Source of the DNA: Sphingobium sp. | GTDB lineage: Bacteria > Pseudomonadota > Alphaproteobacteria > Sphingomonadales > Sphingomonadaceae | Assembly: GCA_017744605.1 (NCBI GenBank) | Contig: JAGIAZ010000012.1 | Span: 1-64,000, forward strand | Reading direction: 5' to 3' | DNA length: 64,000 nt | Shown: positions 1 through 8,506 of the stretch, one piece after another | How positions within the stretch are numbered: the first letter of the stretch is position 1 | Layout of the letters: the number at the start of each line of letters is the position of its first letter | Position numbers and translations under genes: made by a program | Notes under the pieces: generated by a model | Told to the model about the DNA's origin: nothing | Seen by the model: the letters and a program-made list of their open reading frames with translations, nothing else | Databases searched by the model: none

Positions 1-2
1 CG

Positions 3-161
3 GCGACCGTGCTGCCCGTCCAGATCTTCCTGTGGTCGGACGAGGTGGGCAAGGGCTTCATCGAAAAGACCTCGGCGGCCATCATCGTTCTCTTGCTCTT
101 CCTGCTGACGATGAACGGCCTCGCCATCTACCTGCGCAACAAGTTCGAGAAACGGTGGTAA
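3..161 (+). CDS. pstA: Phosphate ABC transporter permease PstA, C-terminal end (partial)
   Basis: This is an open frame from the window edge to the TAA at 159-161, giving the last 52 residues of an inner-membrane protein. It has a hydrophobic segment ([20 protein letters not shown]) followed by a short basic tail ending in EKRW, as at the C-terminus of PstA. PstA and PstC form the channel of the high-affinity phosphate importer. The call rests mainly on context: pstB starts 8 bases downstream and phoU and phoB follow. The rest of the gene lies outside the window. Confidence 0.85.
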   Translation, partial: ATVLPVQIFLWSDEVGKGFIEKTSAAIIVLLLFLLTMNGLAIYLRNKFEKRW

Positions 162-169
162 AACCCCTC

Positions 170-946
<777 letters not shown>

Positions 947-969
947 GCCAGCAGGACGGGACACGAGAC

Positions 970-1653
970 ATGACTGAACATACGGTCAAGGCCTTCGACG
1001 ACGACATCAATGCCCTGCGCGCGCTCATCGCGGAGATGGGCGGTCTCACCGAGGACGCCATCGACAACGCCATGAAGGCGCTGACGACGCGCGACGAGGA
1101 TCTCGCGCTCAAGGTGGTCGAGGGCGACAAGCGCATCGACGAGCTGGACGCGCAGATCGAGAAGCTGGTCGTGCAGACGATCGCGCTGCGGGCCCCGCTC
1201 GCGGACGACCTGCGCGAGATCATCGCGGTGCTGAAGATCTCGAACGTCGTCGAGCGCATGGCCGACTACGCCAAGAACATCGCGAAGCGCGTCAGCACGA
1301 TCAACCGCTCCAAGCAGGTCGAGCCGCTCTCGCTGCTCCCCGCCATGGCGCAGATCGCGCGCGAGATGGTCAAGGGCGCGCTCGATGCCTTCGTGGCGCG
1401 CGCCCCGGCGAAGGCCCTGCAGATCATCGACCGCGACCGCGCCGTCGACGATTTCTACAATTCGATCTTCCGCACCATGGTCACTTTCATGATGGAGAAT
1501 CCGAAGATGATCTCGGAGAGCACCCACATCATGTTCATCGCCAAGAATCTGGAGCGGATCGGCGACCACGCCACCAACATCGCGGAGATGGTCCATTACA
1601 TCGTGACCGGCGAGAAGCCGCCGGAGCGCGAGAAGCTGACCGCCGTCGAGTGA
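970..1653 (+). CDS. phoU: Phosphate signaling complex protein PhoU
   Basis: PhoU links the Pst transporter to the PhoR kinase and keeps the Pho regulon off when phosphate is plentiful. The 227-residue, largely helical product has the two PhoU repeats. Family-like segments include the N-terminal HTVKAFDDDINALRALIAEMG, the ERMADYAKNIAKR stretch in the first half and the matching ERIGDHATNIAEM stretch in the second; the E/D-rich repeats are the metal-binding faces. ATG 970 lies 23 bases after the pstB stop and fits the family N-terminus. The frame runs further upstream only as an overlap with pstB. Confidence 0.95.
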   Translation: MTEHTVKAFDDDINALRALIAEMGGLTEDAIDNAMKALTTRDEDLALKVVEGDKRIDELDAQIEKLVVQTIALRAPLADDLREIIAVLKISNVVERMADYAKNIAKRVSTINRSKQVEPLSLLPAMAQIAREMVKGALDAFVARAPAKALQIIDRDRAVDDFYNSIFRTMVTFMMENPKMISESTHIMFIAKNLERIGDHATNIAEMVHYIVTGEKPPEREKLTAVE

Positions 1654-1672
1654 TTGCTGAGGAAGGATACCC

Positions 1673-2368
1673 ATGGCCCGGGCCAATTTGTTGCTGGTCG
1701 AGGACGATGCGGCGCTTGCCGAACTCCTGAACTGGCATTTCGATCGCGAGGACTTCGACGTCCGTCAGACACCGGACGGCGAGGAAGCCCTCCTCCTCGC
1801 ACAGGAACGCACGCCGGACATCGTCCTGCTCGACTGGATGGTCGAGAATCTCTCCGGCATCGAGGTCTGCCGGCGCCTGCGCCGCATGCCGGAAACGCAG
1901 AACGTGCCGATCATCATGCTGACGGCGCGCGGGGAGGAAGAGGATCGTGTGCGCGGCCTCGAGACCGGCGCCGACGACTATGTGACCAAGCCGTTCAGTC
2001 CCCGCGAACTCATCGCCCGCGTCAACGCCGTGCTCCGCCGCGTGCGGCCGGCGCTGGCCGGCGAGATGCTGACCTTCGGCGACCTGGAGATGGACACCGT
2101 CGCGCACAAGGTGCGTCGCGGCGGCGATGTCGTGCCGCTCGGCCCCACCGAATTCCGCCTGCTGCGCCATTTGCTCGAGCATCCCGGCTGGGTCTTCTCC
2201 CGTGAAAGATTGCTCGACAGCGTCTGGGGCCAGGACAGCGAAATCGAACTGCGCACGGTCGACGTGCACATCCGGCGCCTGCGCAAGGCGATCAACGCCG
2301 GCGATCGCCCGGACATCATCCGGACCGTGCGCTCGGCAGGCTATTCGCTCGATGCGGATGCGGCCTGA
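1673..2368 (+). CDS. phoB: Phosphate regulon response regulator PhoB
   Basis: PhoB is the DNA-binding output of the phosphate two-component system. The N-terminal receiver domain (about 1-120) carries the acidic pair E9-D11, phospho-acceptor D54 (VLLDW), T84 (MLTARG) and K106 (TKPFSP). The C-terminal winged helix (about 130-228) has the typical ERLLDSVWG and RTVDVHIRRLRKAI segments. The 231-residue length is standard. A ribosome-binding sequence (AGGAAGG) precedes ATG 1673. It is probably co-transcribed with pst-phoU. The PhoR kinase gene is not in the window. Confidence 0.95.
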   Translation: MARANLLLVEDDAALAELLNWHFDREDFDVRQTPDGEEALLLAQERTPDIVLLDWMVENLSGIEVCRRLRRMPETQNVPIIMLTARGEEEDRVRGLETGADDYVTKPFSPRELIARVNAVLRRVRPALAGEMLTFGDLEMDTVAHKVRRGGDVVPLGPTEFRLLRHLLEHPGWVFSRERLLDSVWGQDSEIELRTVDVHIRRLRKAINAGDRPDIIRTVRSAGYSLDADAA

Positions 2369-2419
2369 TCCGGCAGGGCGGGCGATCGCCTCGGCCCGCC
2401 GCGCCCGATGTTGACGACC

Positions 2420-2437
2420 CTTGGCGCGAGTGCCAAG
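2420..2437. promoter_or_regulatory. Inverted repeat upstream of the YceI gene
   Basis: CTTGGC and GCCAAG form perfect 6-bp arms around a 6-bp centre, 37 bases before the YceI start codon in the gap after phoB. The geometry fits a dimeric repressor or activator site, or a small mRNA hairpin. There is no T-tract, so a terminator for the pst-phoU-phoB operon is less likely. No cognate regulator is identified. Confidence 0.35.
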
Positions 2438-2474
2438 TTGAGTCCGTCCACATCAGGCGTCAGGAGAGCGAGCC

Positions 2475-3044
2475 ATGAAACCCTTCCATCTTTGCGCTGC
2501 GCTGCTCGCGCCCCTGTTGCTTGGCGCCGCCGCGCCCGCATTCGCGCAACCCACCTCCTGGACGGTCGACAAGGCCCAGAGCAGCGTCGGCTTCTCCGGC
2601 AAGCATGCCGGCGTCGACTTCAACGGCAAGTTCGGCAGCTGGGACGCGACGATCCTGTTCGACCCGGCCGACCTCGCGCATTCATCGGCCAAGGTCACCT
2701 TCCAGACCGGCACTGCCAAGACCGGCAACGAAATGGAGGACGAAGCGCTCGGCCAGGAAGAATGGCTCAATCCCGCCAAATTCCCGACCGCGACCTTCAC
2801 CAGCACCCAGATCACCTCGGCCGGCGGCAATAATTACGTCGCCAAGGGCATGATCGCACTCAAGGGCAAGACGCTGCCCGCGACGCTCAACTTCACGCTG
2901 GCGATCAACGGCAACAGCGCGACGATGAAGGGCACCAGCACGGTCGACCGCCTCGCTTTCGACATCGGCGCCGTGTCGGATGGCAACGGGACATTCGTGT
3001 CGAAGGATATCGGCATCACGGTGGATCTGGTTGCGAAGAAGTAG
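2475..3044 (+). CDS. YceI family periplasmic protein
   Basis: The 189-residue protein has a clear Sec signal peptide (hydrophobic core followed by APAFA at about residue 24). The YceI beta-barrel begins at TSWTVDKAQSSVGFSGKHAG. Further family motifs are the KTGNEMEDEAL stretch, FPTATFTS, and the C-terminal DRLAFDIGA and VSKDIGITVDL. YceI proteins bind isoprenoid or amphiphilic ligands in a lipocalin-like barrel; the ligand here is unknown. A GGAGAG ribosome-binding site precedes ATG 2475. It follows phoB on the same strand after a 106-base gap holding an inverted repeat, so it may be separately transcribed. Confidence 0.9.
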   Translation: MKPFHLCAALLAPLLLGAAAPAFAQPTSWTVDKAQSSVGFSGKHAGVDFNGKFGSWDATILFDPADLAHSSAKVTFQTGTAKTGNEMEDEALGQEEWLNPAKFPTATFTSTQITSAGGNNYVAKGMIALKGKTLPATLNFTLAINGNSATMKGTSTVDRLAFDIGAVSDGNGTFVSKDIGITVDLVAKK

Positions 3045-3110
3045 GACTGAGCGGGTGTGCGCTCGAAAGTAGTCAATTGCGAGTATTTGAGCGGCTAGCT
3101 ATAGGACGCT

Positions 3111-3446
3111 ATGCGTGGGCAAGTTGGTTCGATTTTTAGGATTGATGGCGGCGACGGCGATCAAGAGTTTTTCGGTCGCACCGCCCTCGCCCGCCGGGTC
3201 TCTGAACCATGGTTCACTGGCACATTGCCGCGAGGCGAAGCCTATCTGCTCCAGCTGACTGGCGGCGAGTATGCGGACGAATATATCGCCGTAACTTCGC
3301 GACAAGCTGCTTCGCTTTCAGATCAACTCAAAATTGGTCCGTGGATAAGCGTGATCGTCCATCGGTTGGCCGACCCCGGCGTAGGCTTTGTTCCAACACT
3401 GGAAAGCGCGCCGGCAATCGGCATGGCTGTCTTGGAAGTCCTGTGA
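3111..3446 (+). CDS. Hypothetical protein, atypical base composition
   Basis: This is an open frame of 111 residues with no family I recognise. It has no signal peptide or membrane segment and contains hydrophobic and charged stretches compatible with a small soluble alpha/beta protein (for example EAYLLQLTGGEYADEY). AGGA sits 4 bases before ATG 3111. It looks less GC-rich at wobble positions than its neighbours and lies between unrelated genes, which could mean horizontal acquisition. Competing frames on both strands are less protein-like. It may not be a real gene. Confidence 0.45.
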   Translation: MRGQVGSIFRIDGGDGDQEFFGRTALARRVSEPWFTGTLPRGEAYLLQLTGGEYADEYIAVTSRQAASLSDQLKIGPWISVIVHRLADPGVGFVPTLESAPAIGMAVLEVL

Positions 3447-3515
3447 ATCCGCGCAGCCGACCGCCTATCCGTCTCGAGTCGCCAGCCGCGCTCTAATCCT
3501 CGCCATTCTACCCGA

Positions 3516-4067
3516 TCAGCTGCAGCCCTTTTTCATTTCACCGCCGACATCCCAGTCGGCGCGGTAAATCGCATTGCCGGAACGCAGTTGCGCGCAGCTG
3601 AGGTCGCCGAATGGCCCCGTCACCAGCGCCAGCGTTCGACCATAATGGTCGTTGCCGAACCGGCGAATGGTCATCGAAGGTGCGATCGCACCGGTCAGCG
3701 CGTCCTTGGCGATAAAGGGATCGCCCGCGACACAGTTGCGGCCCTCGGCGCAGTGCCCCGGCATTTCAGGGCTGTCGATCCCGATGAGGCGAATGCGCTC
3801 CGAACCACAACGCAACGTGTCGCCATCCACTGCGAAGCATTGCGACACCAAAGGCAGTGCCGCGTCCAAAGCCGGCGCTATGCCCATAGCAGCCAAGGCC
3901 TGTGGCTGCGTCCTCCAATTGATCGCACCGCCCGCGGCAAGACCGACAGCGGCGGCCGCTGACAGAATGAACGGAGCCCTGAAGCGTCGCCGGGATCGCC
4001 TCCTGAATTGCACGACGCGGCCTGCCACTGATCGCCCTCCCCGTTCGGAAGGCGCATCAAATGCCAC
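3516..4067 (-). CDS. Thermonuclease (SNase-like) family protein, membrane-anchored or secreted
   Basis: The product is about 183 residues. The N-terminus is Arg-rich, followed by a hydrophobic segment near 33-47 (ILSAAAAVGLAAGGAI) that could be an anchor or signal. The SNase fold follows, with DGDTLRCG and RIRLIGIDSPEMPG, containing the Arg and Glu positions of the staphylococcal nuclease active site, and a later GRTLALV. Family members cut nucleic acids or act as surface or periplasmic nucleases. The start at 4067 is a GTG and is uncertain; no clear ribosome-binding site was seen. It is shorter at the C-terminus than some thermonucleases, so activity is not assured. Confidence 0.75.
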   Translation of the reverse strand: MAFDAPSERGGRSVAGRVVQFRRRSRRRFRAPFILSAAAAVGLAAGGAINWRTQPQALAAMGIAPALDAALPLVSQCFAVDGDTLRCGSERIRLIGIDSPEMPGHCAEGRNCVAGDPFIAKDALTGAIAPSMTIRRFGNDHYGRTLALVTGPFGDLSCAQLRSGNAIYRADWDVGGEMKKGCS

Positions 4068-4150
4068 GGCACGATTGAAATCCGGGTTGACGGGCTTGGT
4101 TGGCGCGACGCTAAGGAATGCGGGCGCTCAGTCCTAGCCTGGCGGAAACG

Positions 4151-4723
4151 TCAGCCGCCTGTCGAGAACGGCAGCGAGTCCGGCGGTAGATTTCTCATCC
4201 CGTATTTGGCGACGATCTCATCATATTTGGTTTTGTCGCGCGGCATCTCGATTTGCGCGGCCGAGACCTCGCGAAACATCTTTTCCAGACCCCCCGGGAC
4301 CAGCGTCAACACATGTTCGCCGGGCTCGTCGCTCACATTCCGAAACGTGTGCGGTACGCCTCTCGGCATGAAGATGATGCTGCCGGCGGGCGCATCCACT
4401 TCCTCGTCGCCATGCCGCATGCGGTAGTGCCCGCGCACGATCGTGAAAATCTCGTCCTCGCGGGAATGCACATGCGGCGCGGCGCCGGCGCCAGGCGGCA
4501 CGAACATGCGCATGACCGCAACCGAGCCGTTGGTGTCGTCGCTGTCCACTTCAACGAACGCCGTCAGCGCGAGGAACTTGAATGCCTTCTGTTCCTTTTC
4601 CGCCGAGCTCGTCGCCTGATGCCTGTGATTGGCCAGCGGCGCCTGACCGGCCGCCGCAGATCCGAAAAACAACGCCGATACGCCGGCGACCGCACTTCGC
4701 CGCGTGATGCCTGCCTCCGCCAT
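4151..4723 (-). CDS. Cupin domain protein with Tat-type signal
   Basis: The 190-residue protein starts with a twin-arginine signal (ITRRSAVAGVSALFFGSAAAG), which suggests folded, metal-loaded export. One cupin domain follows. Its metal motif is HVHSREDEIF (His, His, Glu), with the second conserved His in PRGVPHTFRN. This resembles quercetin-dioxygenase-like cupins, but substrate and reaction cannot be read from sequence. It stands alone between the nuclease-like gene and DUF2794. Confidence 0.8.
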   Translation of the reverse strand: MAEAGITRRSAVAGVSALFFGSAAAGQAPLANHRHQATSSAEKEQKAFKFLALTAFVEVDSDDTNGSVAVMRMFVPPGAGAAPHVHSREDEIFTIVRGHYRMRHGDEEVDAPAGSIIFMPRGVPHTFRNVSDEPGEHVLTLVPGGLEKMFREVSAAQIEMPRDKTKYDEIVAKYGMRNLPPDSLPFSTGG

Positions 4724-4800
4724 GCTCGTCTCCCCCGGTCCACGACTTCAATAGCGCTTCCGCCGGCCTCCGCCAACCGGCTGCATTTTACGCAAAACGC

Positions 4801-5148
4801 CTAGTCCTCGACGATCTTCATCAGCCGCCGCTCGACGGGCGCGAGAATGCCCGCCAATTCCTGCCCGCGGCGCAGCACCGAGCCGGTCTCGCCGATCAAC
4901 GCCCACATGCCTTGGCGATGGCGCAACTCGGGTCGTTTTTCGATCCGAAATTCGGGCCGCTCGGCCGCGCGCCGGAAGGCGGAAAAGATCGCCACCTCGC
5001 GATTGAGATCGATGGCATAATCGCGCCATTGACCCGCCGCGACCATGCGGCCGTAGAGGTCCATGATGCGGCCGAGCTCAAGGCGATCGAAGGCAGTCTG
5101 CGAAGGCGCCCCTGGCAGGGGGCGGGGAAACGGGGTGACGTTATTCAC
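4801..5148 (-). CDS. DUF2794 domain-containing protein
   Basis: The 115-residue protein carries the DUF2794 core common in alphaproteobacteria: FDRLELGRIMDLYGRMVAAGQWRDYAIDL followed by AIFSAFRRAAERP and RHRQGMWAL (quoted in pieces). There is no signal peptide or membrane segment. The function of the family is unknown. It starts 10 bases after the cysE stop on the same strand, so the two are almost certainly co-transcribed. Confidence 0.88.
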   Translation of the reverse strand: MNNVTPFPRPLPGAPSQTAFDRLELGRIMDLYGRMVAAGQWRDYAIDLNREVAIFSAFRRAAERPEFRIEKRPELRHRQGMWALIGETGSVLRRGQELAGILAPVERRLMKIVED

Positions 5149-5157
5149 CGGACCTCA

Positions 5158-5880
5158 TCAGGCGCGCGTCCGCGACCTGCGATCGTTGGGCGTGCTGGGC
5201 CCGTCATCTTCCCCCATAGTCTCGACGTCGCGCTCGGCCACCAGTTCGGCAAGGCGCTTGCGGAGCTGCTCGACTTCGCACTGGAGGATTTCCAGCTTCT
5301 GCGTCTGCGGATCGTAGCAATCGCGGCACGGCGTGCCGTAGGGCACGAACTCCTTCTGATATTCCTTGGCGTCGACCAGCATGGGCTTGGCCGGGATGCC
5401 GGTCATGACGGCGCCCGCCGGCACATCCCTGGTGACGACGGCATTGGCGCCGATGCGCGCGCGCTCGCCGACGATGACGGGGCCCAGCACCTGGCAGCCC
5501 GAGCCGAGGATCGCGCCGTCCAGGATCGTAGGGTGGCGCTTGCCGGCAATGCCGTTCGCCGGATCCGTGCCGCCCAGCGTCACGCACTGGTAGATGGTCA
5601 CATTGTCGCCGATTTCGGCCGTCTCGCCGATCACCGTGAAACCATGGTCGATGAAGAAGTTCTTCCCGATCTTGGCGCCGGGATGGATGTCGATGGCCGT
5701 GAGGAAGCGCGCGAAGTGATTGACGGCGCGGGCCAGGAAATAGAAGCGCGCCCGAAACAGGCGATGCGCGATCTTGTGGAATCCCAGTGCCCAGACACCA
5801 GGATAGAGCAGGATCTCGCGCCGCGAACGGGGCGCGGGATCGCGCGCCTTCACGGAGTTGAGATAGGTAATCAGTCCCAT
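5158..5880 (-). CDS. cysE: Serine O-acetyltransferase (CysE/EpsC type)
   Basis: The enzyme transfers acetyl from acetyl-CoA to L-serine, giving O-acetylserine for cysteine synthesis. The left-handed beta-helix hexapeptide repeats run from about IDIHPGAKIGKNFFIDHG to VIVGERARIGANAVV, with catalytic-type His-Asp residues (FIDHGF), the CoA-loop GGTDPANGIAGKRHPT and AGVPAKP-like MTGIPAKPM. The N-terminus is short, as in EpsC-type proteins. The C-terminal tail (about 190-240) is acidic and charged with a likely coiled coil (LEILQCEVEQLRKRLAEL). It is co-directional with DUF2794 and divergent from the TauE/SafE transporter. Confidence 0.93.
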   Translation of the reverse strand: MGLITYLNSVKARDPAPRSRREILLYPGVWALGFHKIAHRLFRARFYFLARAVNHFARFLTAIDIHPGAKIGKNFFIDHGFTVIGETAEIGDNVTIYQCVTLGGTDPANGIAGKRHPTILDGAILGSGCQVLGPVIVGERARIGANAVVTRDVPAGAVMTGIPAKPMLVDAKEYQKEFVPYGTPCRDCYDPQTQKLEILQCEVEQLRKRLAELVAERDVETMGEDDGPSTPNDRRSRTRA

Positions 5881-5960
5881 GACGCTCGGATCCTCGTGGC
5901 GGGCAAGACAGTCATTTTAGTCACTTGCGGTACAGATTTCCAGAGGAAGGGGAAGAACGG

Positions 5961-6017
5961 GTGCACCAAAGATTTACTTGTCTTGCCCTGGCACGAGAAA
6001 TACTCAATCTCTATTAA
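5961..6017 (+). CDS. Candidate short leader ORF upstream of the TauE/SafE gene
   Basis: GTG 5961 opens an 18-codon frame (VHQRFTCLALAREILNLY) ending at TAA 6017. It is preceded by GGAAGAACGG, the same ribosome-binding context that precedes the GTG start of the transporter at 6041. The peptide contains one Cys and lies in the cysE/TauE intergenic region, so a translational leader sensing cysteine or sulfur supply is conceivable. The ORF is short and could be chance. No strong hairpin was identified between it and 6041. Confidence 0.3.
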   Translation: MHQRFTCLALAREILNLY

Positions 6018-6040
6018 AGCAATTGAAAATTGGAAGAACG

Positions 6041-6805
6041 GTGCACGAGTCCTGGATTTCGATCGCTGAAGCGCTGCTCCCGTTCCTCATCGTCGGCTTC
6101 GGAGCGCAGGTCGTCGATGGCGCGCTGGGCATGGCCTATGGCGTGATTTCCAGTTCACTCCTGCTTGCGCTGGGCGTCCCTCCGCGCGCCGCATCGGCCA
6201 GCGTCCATGCCGCCGAGACCTTCACGACCGCCGTTTCCGCCGCCAGCCATATCTGGCATCGCAATGTCGACTGGACGCTGTTCTTCAAGCTTATCCTGCC
6301 CGGCATGGCGGGCGGCATCACGGGCGCCTATGTGCTCTCGTCGATCGACGGATCGCTCATCAAGCCCTTCATTCTCGCTTATCTGACGGCGATCGGCCTG
6401 TGGCTGATCTGGCGCGGGATCAAATATCCGCCACAGAAGCGCGACGCCCGCTGGGTGGCGCCGCTTGGCCTCATCGGCGGCTTCCTCGATGCGTCGGGCG
6501 GCGGCGGCTGGGGGCCGGTCGTCACCTCCAACCTGCTCCTGCAAGGCTCCAGCCCGCGCCACACGATCGGCACGGTCAATACGGTCGAATTCTTCCTCAC
6601 CGTGGCGATCAGCGCGACCTTCCTGTTCAATCTCGGCTGGCAGGCATTCACCCTAGCGACCATCGGCCTGCTCGTCGGCGGCGTGATTGCCGCCCCCTTC
6701 GGCGCGATGATCGCCCGCCATGTCGCGGCCAAGCCCTTGCTCGTCATGGTCGGCGTGATCCTCACCATGACCTCGCTATTCGGCATCTATCGCGCCCTGA
6801 TCTGA
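6041..6805 (+). CDS. Sulfite exporter TauE/SafE family membrane protein
   Basis: The roughly 254-residue inner-membrane protein has about eight hydrophobic segments and the duplicated family architecture. GAQVVDGALGMAYGVISS marks the first half and GLIGGFLDASGGGGWGPVV the second. Family members export sulfite or organosulfonates or move related anions; the substrate here is not known. The frame opens at 5978, but GTG 6041 with GGAAG at 6032-6036 gives a start just before the first membrane segment and is preferred. Its position divergent from cysE is consistent with a role in sulfur metabolism, though this is inference. Confidence 0.88.
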   Translation: MHESWISIAEALLPFLIVGFGAQVVDGALGMAYGVISSSLLLALGVPPRAASASVHAAETFTTAVSAASHIWHRNVDWTLFFKLILPGMAGGITGAYVLSSIDGSLIKPFILAYLTAIGLWLIWRGIKYPPQKRDARWVAPLGLIGGFLDASGGGGWGPVVTSNLLLQGSSPRHTIGTVNTVEFFLTVAISATFLFNLGWQAFTLATIGLLVGGVIAAPFGAMIARHVAAKPLLVMVGVILTMTSLFGIYRALI

Positions 6806-6815
6806 CCTTGTCATG

Positions 6816-6864
6816 ATCGCCTGAAGCGATTAGATTTCCAGTTGTTCATCGACTGGAGCGATTA
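6816..6864 (+). promoter_or_regulatory. Twin LysR-type boxes directly before oxyR
   Basis: Two near-identical 17-mers, ATCGCCTGAAGCGATTA (6816-6832) and ATCGACTGGAGCGATTA (6848-6864), differ at two positions. Each has ATCG/CGAT half-sites in the T-N11-A arrangement of LysR-family operators. Their starts are 32 bp apart, about three helical turns, so they lie on one DNA face. The second box contains the GGAG ribosome-binding site of oxyR (6853-6857 region) and ends at the start codon, which fits autorepression. Confidence 0.6.
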
Positions 6865-7791
6865 ATGTCTGCCTACATGCCGACTCTCAAGCAGCTGCAA
6901 TATCTGGTGGCGCTGAAGGAGCATGGCCATTTCGGCCGCGCGGCGGACGCTTGCTTCGTGACGCAATCCACCCTGTCCGCCGGCCTGCGCGAACTTGAAT
7001 CGCTGATCGGAGTGACACTGGTCGAGCGGACACGCAGGATCGTGCGCTTCACGGCGCTCGGCGACCGTATCGTCGAGAAGGCGCATCGTGTCCTGCGCGA
7101 GGCCGAGGAACTGGCCGCCATCGCCCAGGCTTCCGGAACACCGCTCGCGGGCGAGCTGCGCATGAGCGTCATCCCGACCATCGCCCCTTTCCTGCTGCCG
7201 AGCCTGCTGCCGCGCCTCCGGGCGGAGCGCCCCGCCCTGCAGCTTTATCTGCGCGAGGAAACGAGCCACGCCGCGCTGGATTCCCTGCGTCACGGCCATG
7301 CCGACTGCGTGCTGCTCGCCCTGCCCTTCCCTGTCGGCGACGCCGAAACCGAGATATTGTTCGACGATCCGCTCTACGTCGCCTTCCCGCAAGGCGATCC
7401 CCGCGATCCGCCCGCCGAGATCGATCCCGACATGATCGATGGAAACCGGCTCCTGCTACTCGAGGACGGCCATTGCCTCAAGGAGCATGCGCTCGCGGCC
7501 TGCAACCGCGCCGAACTGCGCACCGAGGCCACGATCACCGGCACCTCGCTACACACGCTGGTGCAGATGGTCGACAATGGCCTGGGCCTGACACTGTTGC
7601 CCGCAATGGCGATCAACGGCGGCATCCTCGCGAACACCCAGATCGCCGCTCGCCCCATCCGCTCGACCAACGCCGCACGCGACATCGCGCTCATCTGGCG
7701 GCGCAATTCGCCTCGCGAGACCGATTTCCGGATGATGGCCGGGATATTGCGCAACGCTGCCGAGCGTCAGAGGGAAGCGAAGGCGGCCTAA
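6865..7791 (+). CDS. oxyR: Hydrogen peroxide-sensing LysR-type regulator OxyR
   Basis: The 308-residue LysR-type protein has an N-terminal winged helix (about 6-65; GRAADACFVTQSTLSAGLRELE) and a C-terminal sensor domain. The redox pair is intact: C204 in LEDGHC and C213, nine residues apart, the same spacing as Cys199/Cys208 of E. coli OxyR, inside the conserved LLLLEDGHCLKEHALAAC region. Peroxide would form the disulfide and switch DNA binding. ATG 6865 follows GGAG by 6-7 bases; MPTL at 6877 is an alternative start. Its stop overlaps the convergent moaE stop by 4 bases. No katG or ahpC is in view. Confidence 0.93.
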   Translation: MSAYMPTLKQLQYLVALKEHGHFGRAADACFVTQSTLSAGLRELESLIGVTLVERTRRIVRFTALGDRIVEKAHRVLREAEELAAIAQASGTPLAGELRMSVIPTIAPFLLPSLLPRLRAERPALQLYLREETSHAALDSLRHGHADCVLLALPFPVGDAETEILFDDPLYVAFPQGDPRDPPAEIDPDMIDGNRLLLLEDGHCLKEHALAACNRAELRTEATITGTSLHTLVQMVDNGLGLTLLPAMAINGGILANTQIAARPIRSTNAARDIALIWRRNSPRETDFRMMAGILRNAAERQREAKAA

Positions 7792-8249
7792 CTCTTCTTC
7801 CAGCCCGCAGCCCGCGCATCGTCCGCGCCATGCGCCTCAACCCAGTCGCGCCCGCCGTCGGCGCGGATCGCCTGCTTCCAGAAGGGCGCGGCGACCTTGA
7901 GCCAGTCGATGAGGAAGGCACAGCTTTCGAGGGCCGCGACGCGGTGCAACGATGCCGTGCCGACAAAGACGATGCGCGCGCCGACCGGCAATGTGCCGAA
8001 ACGATGGATCACCGTGACGCCCAGCAGCGGCCAGCGCGCAGCCGCATCCTCGACCACGGCGCGCAGCTGCTGCTCCGTCATGGCGGGATAATGTTCGAGG
8101 TGGAGCGCCTCCAGCCCGCCGTCATCCCGCACGAGGCCCATGAAGCTTGCGATGCCGCCGCCGCCCAGCGCTTCGAGCGCCGCCAGTTCCGTGCCGGGAT
8201 CGAAATCGTCCGCCTGCACGCGGACGTCGAGGCGCCCGTCGTCAGCCAC
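7788..8249 (-). CDS. moaE: Molybdopterin synthase catalytic subunit MoaE
   Basis: MoaE is the large subunit that inserts sulfur from MoaD thiocarboxylate into precursor Z during molybdenum cofactor synthesis. The 153-residue protein shows the family blocks ASFMGLVRDD, LHLEHYPAM, VTVIHRFGTLPVGA and APFWKQ, the last holding a conserved lysine of the active site. Its start overlaps the moaD stop by 8 bases, so translation is probably coupled. The C-terminal tail is somewhat variable. It is convergent with oxyR. Confidence 0.93.
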   Translation of the reverse strand: MADDGRLDVRVQADDFDPGTELAALEALGGGGIASFMGLVRDDGGLEALHLEHYPAMTEQQLRAVVEDAAARWPLLGVTVIHRFGTLPVGARIVFVGTASLHRVAALESCAFLIDWLKVAAPFWKQAIRADGGRDWVEAHGADDARAAGWKKS

Positions 8250-8502
8250 CGGTCACCGGTGGGAAGAGCGCAAGCTCCTTCGCCTCGCCAATCTCGGTAT
8301 CGAGCGGCACGAATTTCTGGTCGAGCGCCGCGCGGAGCCGCGTGCGGTCTCCAAAGGCAGCGGCATGCCCTTCGTTCCGGGAGGCGAGCGTGTCCAGCAG
8401 TGCCGCGATACTGGTTCCGGCGACCGGCCGTTCGATGCGTTCCTCGCCGCGGCCTACGCGTTCGCGCACCCAGGCGAAATAGAGAAGCGTGAGCTCGGCC
8501 AC
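8242..8502 (-). CDS. moaD: Molybdopterin synthase sulfur carrier subunit MoaD
   Basis: The 86-residue ubiquitin-fold protein ends in the obligatory Gly-Gly (PPVTGG), the site of adenylation and thiocarboxylation. It begins with the usual LTLLYFAWVRERVG strand and overlaps moaE by 8 bases. The moaD start is 5 bases after the pgsA stop, giving a likely pgsA-moaD-moaE transcript. Confidence 0.93.
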   Translation of the reverse strand: MAELTLLYFAWVRERVGRGEERIERPVAGTSIAALLDTLASRNEGHAAAFGDRTRLRAALDQKFVPLDTEIGEAKELALFPPVTGG

Positions 8503-8506
8503 GGCC

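Noticed and set aside
4912-6069. 385-residue plus-strand ORF
   Set aside because: It is antisense to DUF2794 and cysE, both clearly recognisable; composition is shadow-like.
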